From the NCBI GenBank assembly GCA_000333235.1, contig CAPN01000018.1, positions 124,001 to 188,000 of the forward strand: 64,000 bases of DNA, in the 5' to 3' direction. Below are positions 63,700 through 64,000 of this stretch, piece after piece. The translations under genes were made by a program, and so were the position numbers. The stretch is from Pseudoalteromonas luteoviolacea B = ATCC 29581 (lineage in GTDB: Bacteria > Pseudomonadota > Gammaproteobacteria > Enterobacterales > Alteromonadaceae). Under the pieces are notes generated by a model, which was not told the origin of the DNA, did not search any database, and was given only the letters and a program-made list of their open reading frames with translations. Positions within the stretch are counted from its first letter, which is position 1, and each line of letters opens with the position of its first letter.

Positions 63700-63913
63700 C
63701 TAAGACTCGAATAGTTGTTTTAACGGAAGGCGATAGTAATATTTCCCAAGCTGCTCAGTAATCGAATAGGCATCGTCGTCCCATACAATGTAAGTTGTTG
63801 AAAAAGTTCATAGCGAAGTGAACATAAACTAAGCAAACGATTGCAATTTTAGATTTAGCCCTTTGCACTAGTTGAAATTGTTGTCTAAATTGAAATAAAA
63901 ATCCTGAGCGCAT
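63700..63913 (-). pseudogene. Frameshifted small gene of unknown function
   Basis: From ATG 63913 the minus strand reads MRSGFLFQFRQQFQLVQRAK, then KIAIVCLVYVHFAMNF, in one frame. A second frame continues YIVWDDDAYSITEQLGKYY and ends RLPLKQLFES at TAG 63700-63702. Both parts look like real protein. The two frames meet near a run of five T bases; four would restore one frame. It may be a true pseudogene, a programmed slip, or a sequencing error. Its start overlaps the DUF1761 gene's start on the other strand. No family recognised. Confidence 0.35.
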
Positions 63914-64000
63914 GATGATGAGTATTGAATACGTAAATTGGCTTGCCGTAGTGTTGGCGGCGTTATCTTCCTTTTTACTAGGAGGTTTATGGTATTCACC
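63912..64000 (+). CDS. DUF1761 family membrane protein, 5' end only
   Basis: Three consecutive ATG codons at 63912, 63915 and 63918 precede SIEYVNWLAVVLAALSSF then LLGGLWYSP, the typical first helix of DUF1761 proteins (NWLAVxxAALxxFxLGxLWY). The gene runs off the right edge. Function of the family is unknown. The true start is probably the third ATG. Confidence 0.6.
   Translation, partial: MMMSIEYVNWLAVVLAALSSFLLGGLWYS

Noticed and set aside
1-64000. tRNA, rRNA, CRISPR array, prophage or intact insertion sequence
   Set aside because: None was recognised on either strand: no cloverleaf with a T-loop sequence, no regularly spaced direct repeats, no transposase or phage structural genes.

Overview
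The window looks like a chromosomal segment of a marine gammaproteobacterium of the order Alteromonadales, close to Pseudoalteromonas. The reasons are low-to-moderate GC, large TonB-dependent receptors with an N-terminal leader followed by a 'KITVTGSRI' type plug start, bfd next to two bfr genes, rlmF, a secreted laminarinase-like GH16 lipoprotein, and several family pairs (QmcA/NfeD, Ada-AlkA/Ogt, MesX/MesD) typical of these bacteria. Most of it is ordinary housekeeping and accessory gene content. I see no phage, no intact insertion sequence, no CRISPR array, no rRNA and no tRNA.

Layout. 1-1430: start of a small DUF6404-like gene, then a broken Fic-family gene in a gene-poor stretch. 1433-10506: a TonB receptor with a periplasmic metallophosphoesterase, a divergent CadC-like membrane regulator with a beta-propeller sensor, and an ABC exporter pair. 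10503-14840: minus-strand genes for an RhtA-like exporter, a DUF2431 methyltransferase with a zinc finger, a cytoplasmic CZB chemoreceptor, a diguanylate cyclase and a DUF3429 membrane protein. 15063-17282: ahpC-ahpF with a strong terminator. 17707-25000: serine hydrolase, QmcA/NfeD, NudB, a tandem pair of WD40 lipoproteins and a CDF metal transporter. 25162-32786: two large signalling proteins, a hybrid histidine kinase and a propeller-PAS-GGDEF-EAL protein. 33006-34243: bfd and two complementary bacterioferritin subunits. 34566-40582: GH16 glucanase, then a heavy-metal RND efflux operon. 40707-45092: acetyltransferase, small membrane protein, MesD/MesX methionine synthase system with MetJ-like boxes and a divergent TauE/SafE exporter. 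45183-48570: alkylation repair pair, periplasmic binding protein, thymidine kinase. 48682-56359: response regulator-kinase, RlmF, alpha/beta hydrolase, TPR-sulfotransferase and a second TonB receptor. 56768-64000: LETM1-like small protein, leucyl aminopeptidase, sodium symporter, PepD, stand-alone FabH, DUF4440 protein, a frameshifted small gene and the start of a DUF1761 gene.

How the genes work together. The clearest functional units are: peroxide defence (AhpC/AhpF), iron storage (Bfd plus a ferroxidase-type and a heme-type bacterioferritin, with Fur-box-like sites), methionine synthesis (MesX supports MesD, with two pairs of MetJ-like boxes between mesX and a sulfur exporter), DNA alkylation repair (Ada-AlkA fusion overlapping Ogt) and heavy-metal efflux (small His/Cys-rich protein, CzcB-like, CzcA-like). 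Second-messenger and chemosensory proteins are numerous (one GGDEF, one GGDEF-EAL, two hybrid or REC-kinase proteins, one MCP).

The less expected signals are non-coding: a degenerate interspersed repeat family found at about five intergenic places, preferentially between convergent genes; a structured inverted repeat at 35.78-35.86 kb; a perfect 36-bp palindrome before the gene at 47.08 kb; and several palindromic operator candidates. All calls are from reading the sequence and recalled family knowledge; no database search was run.
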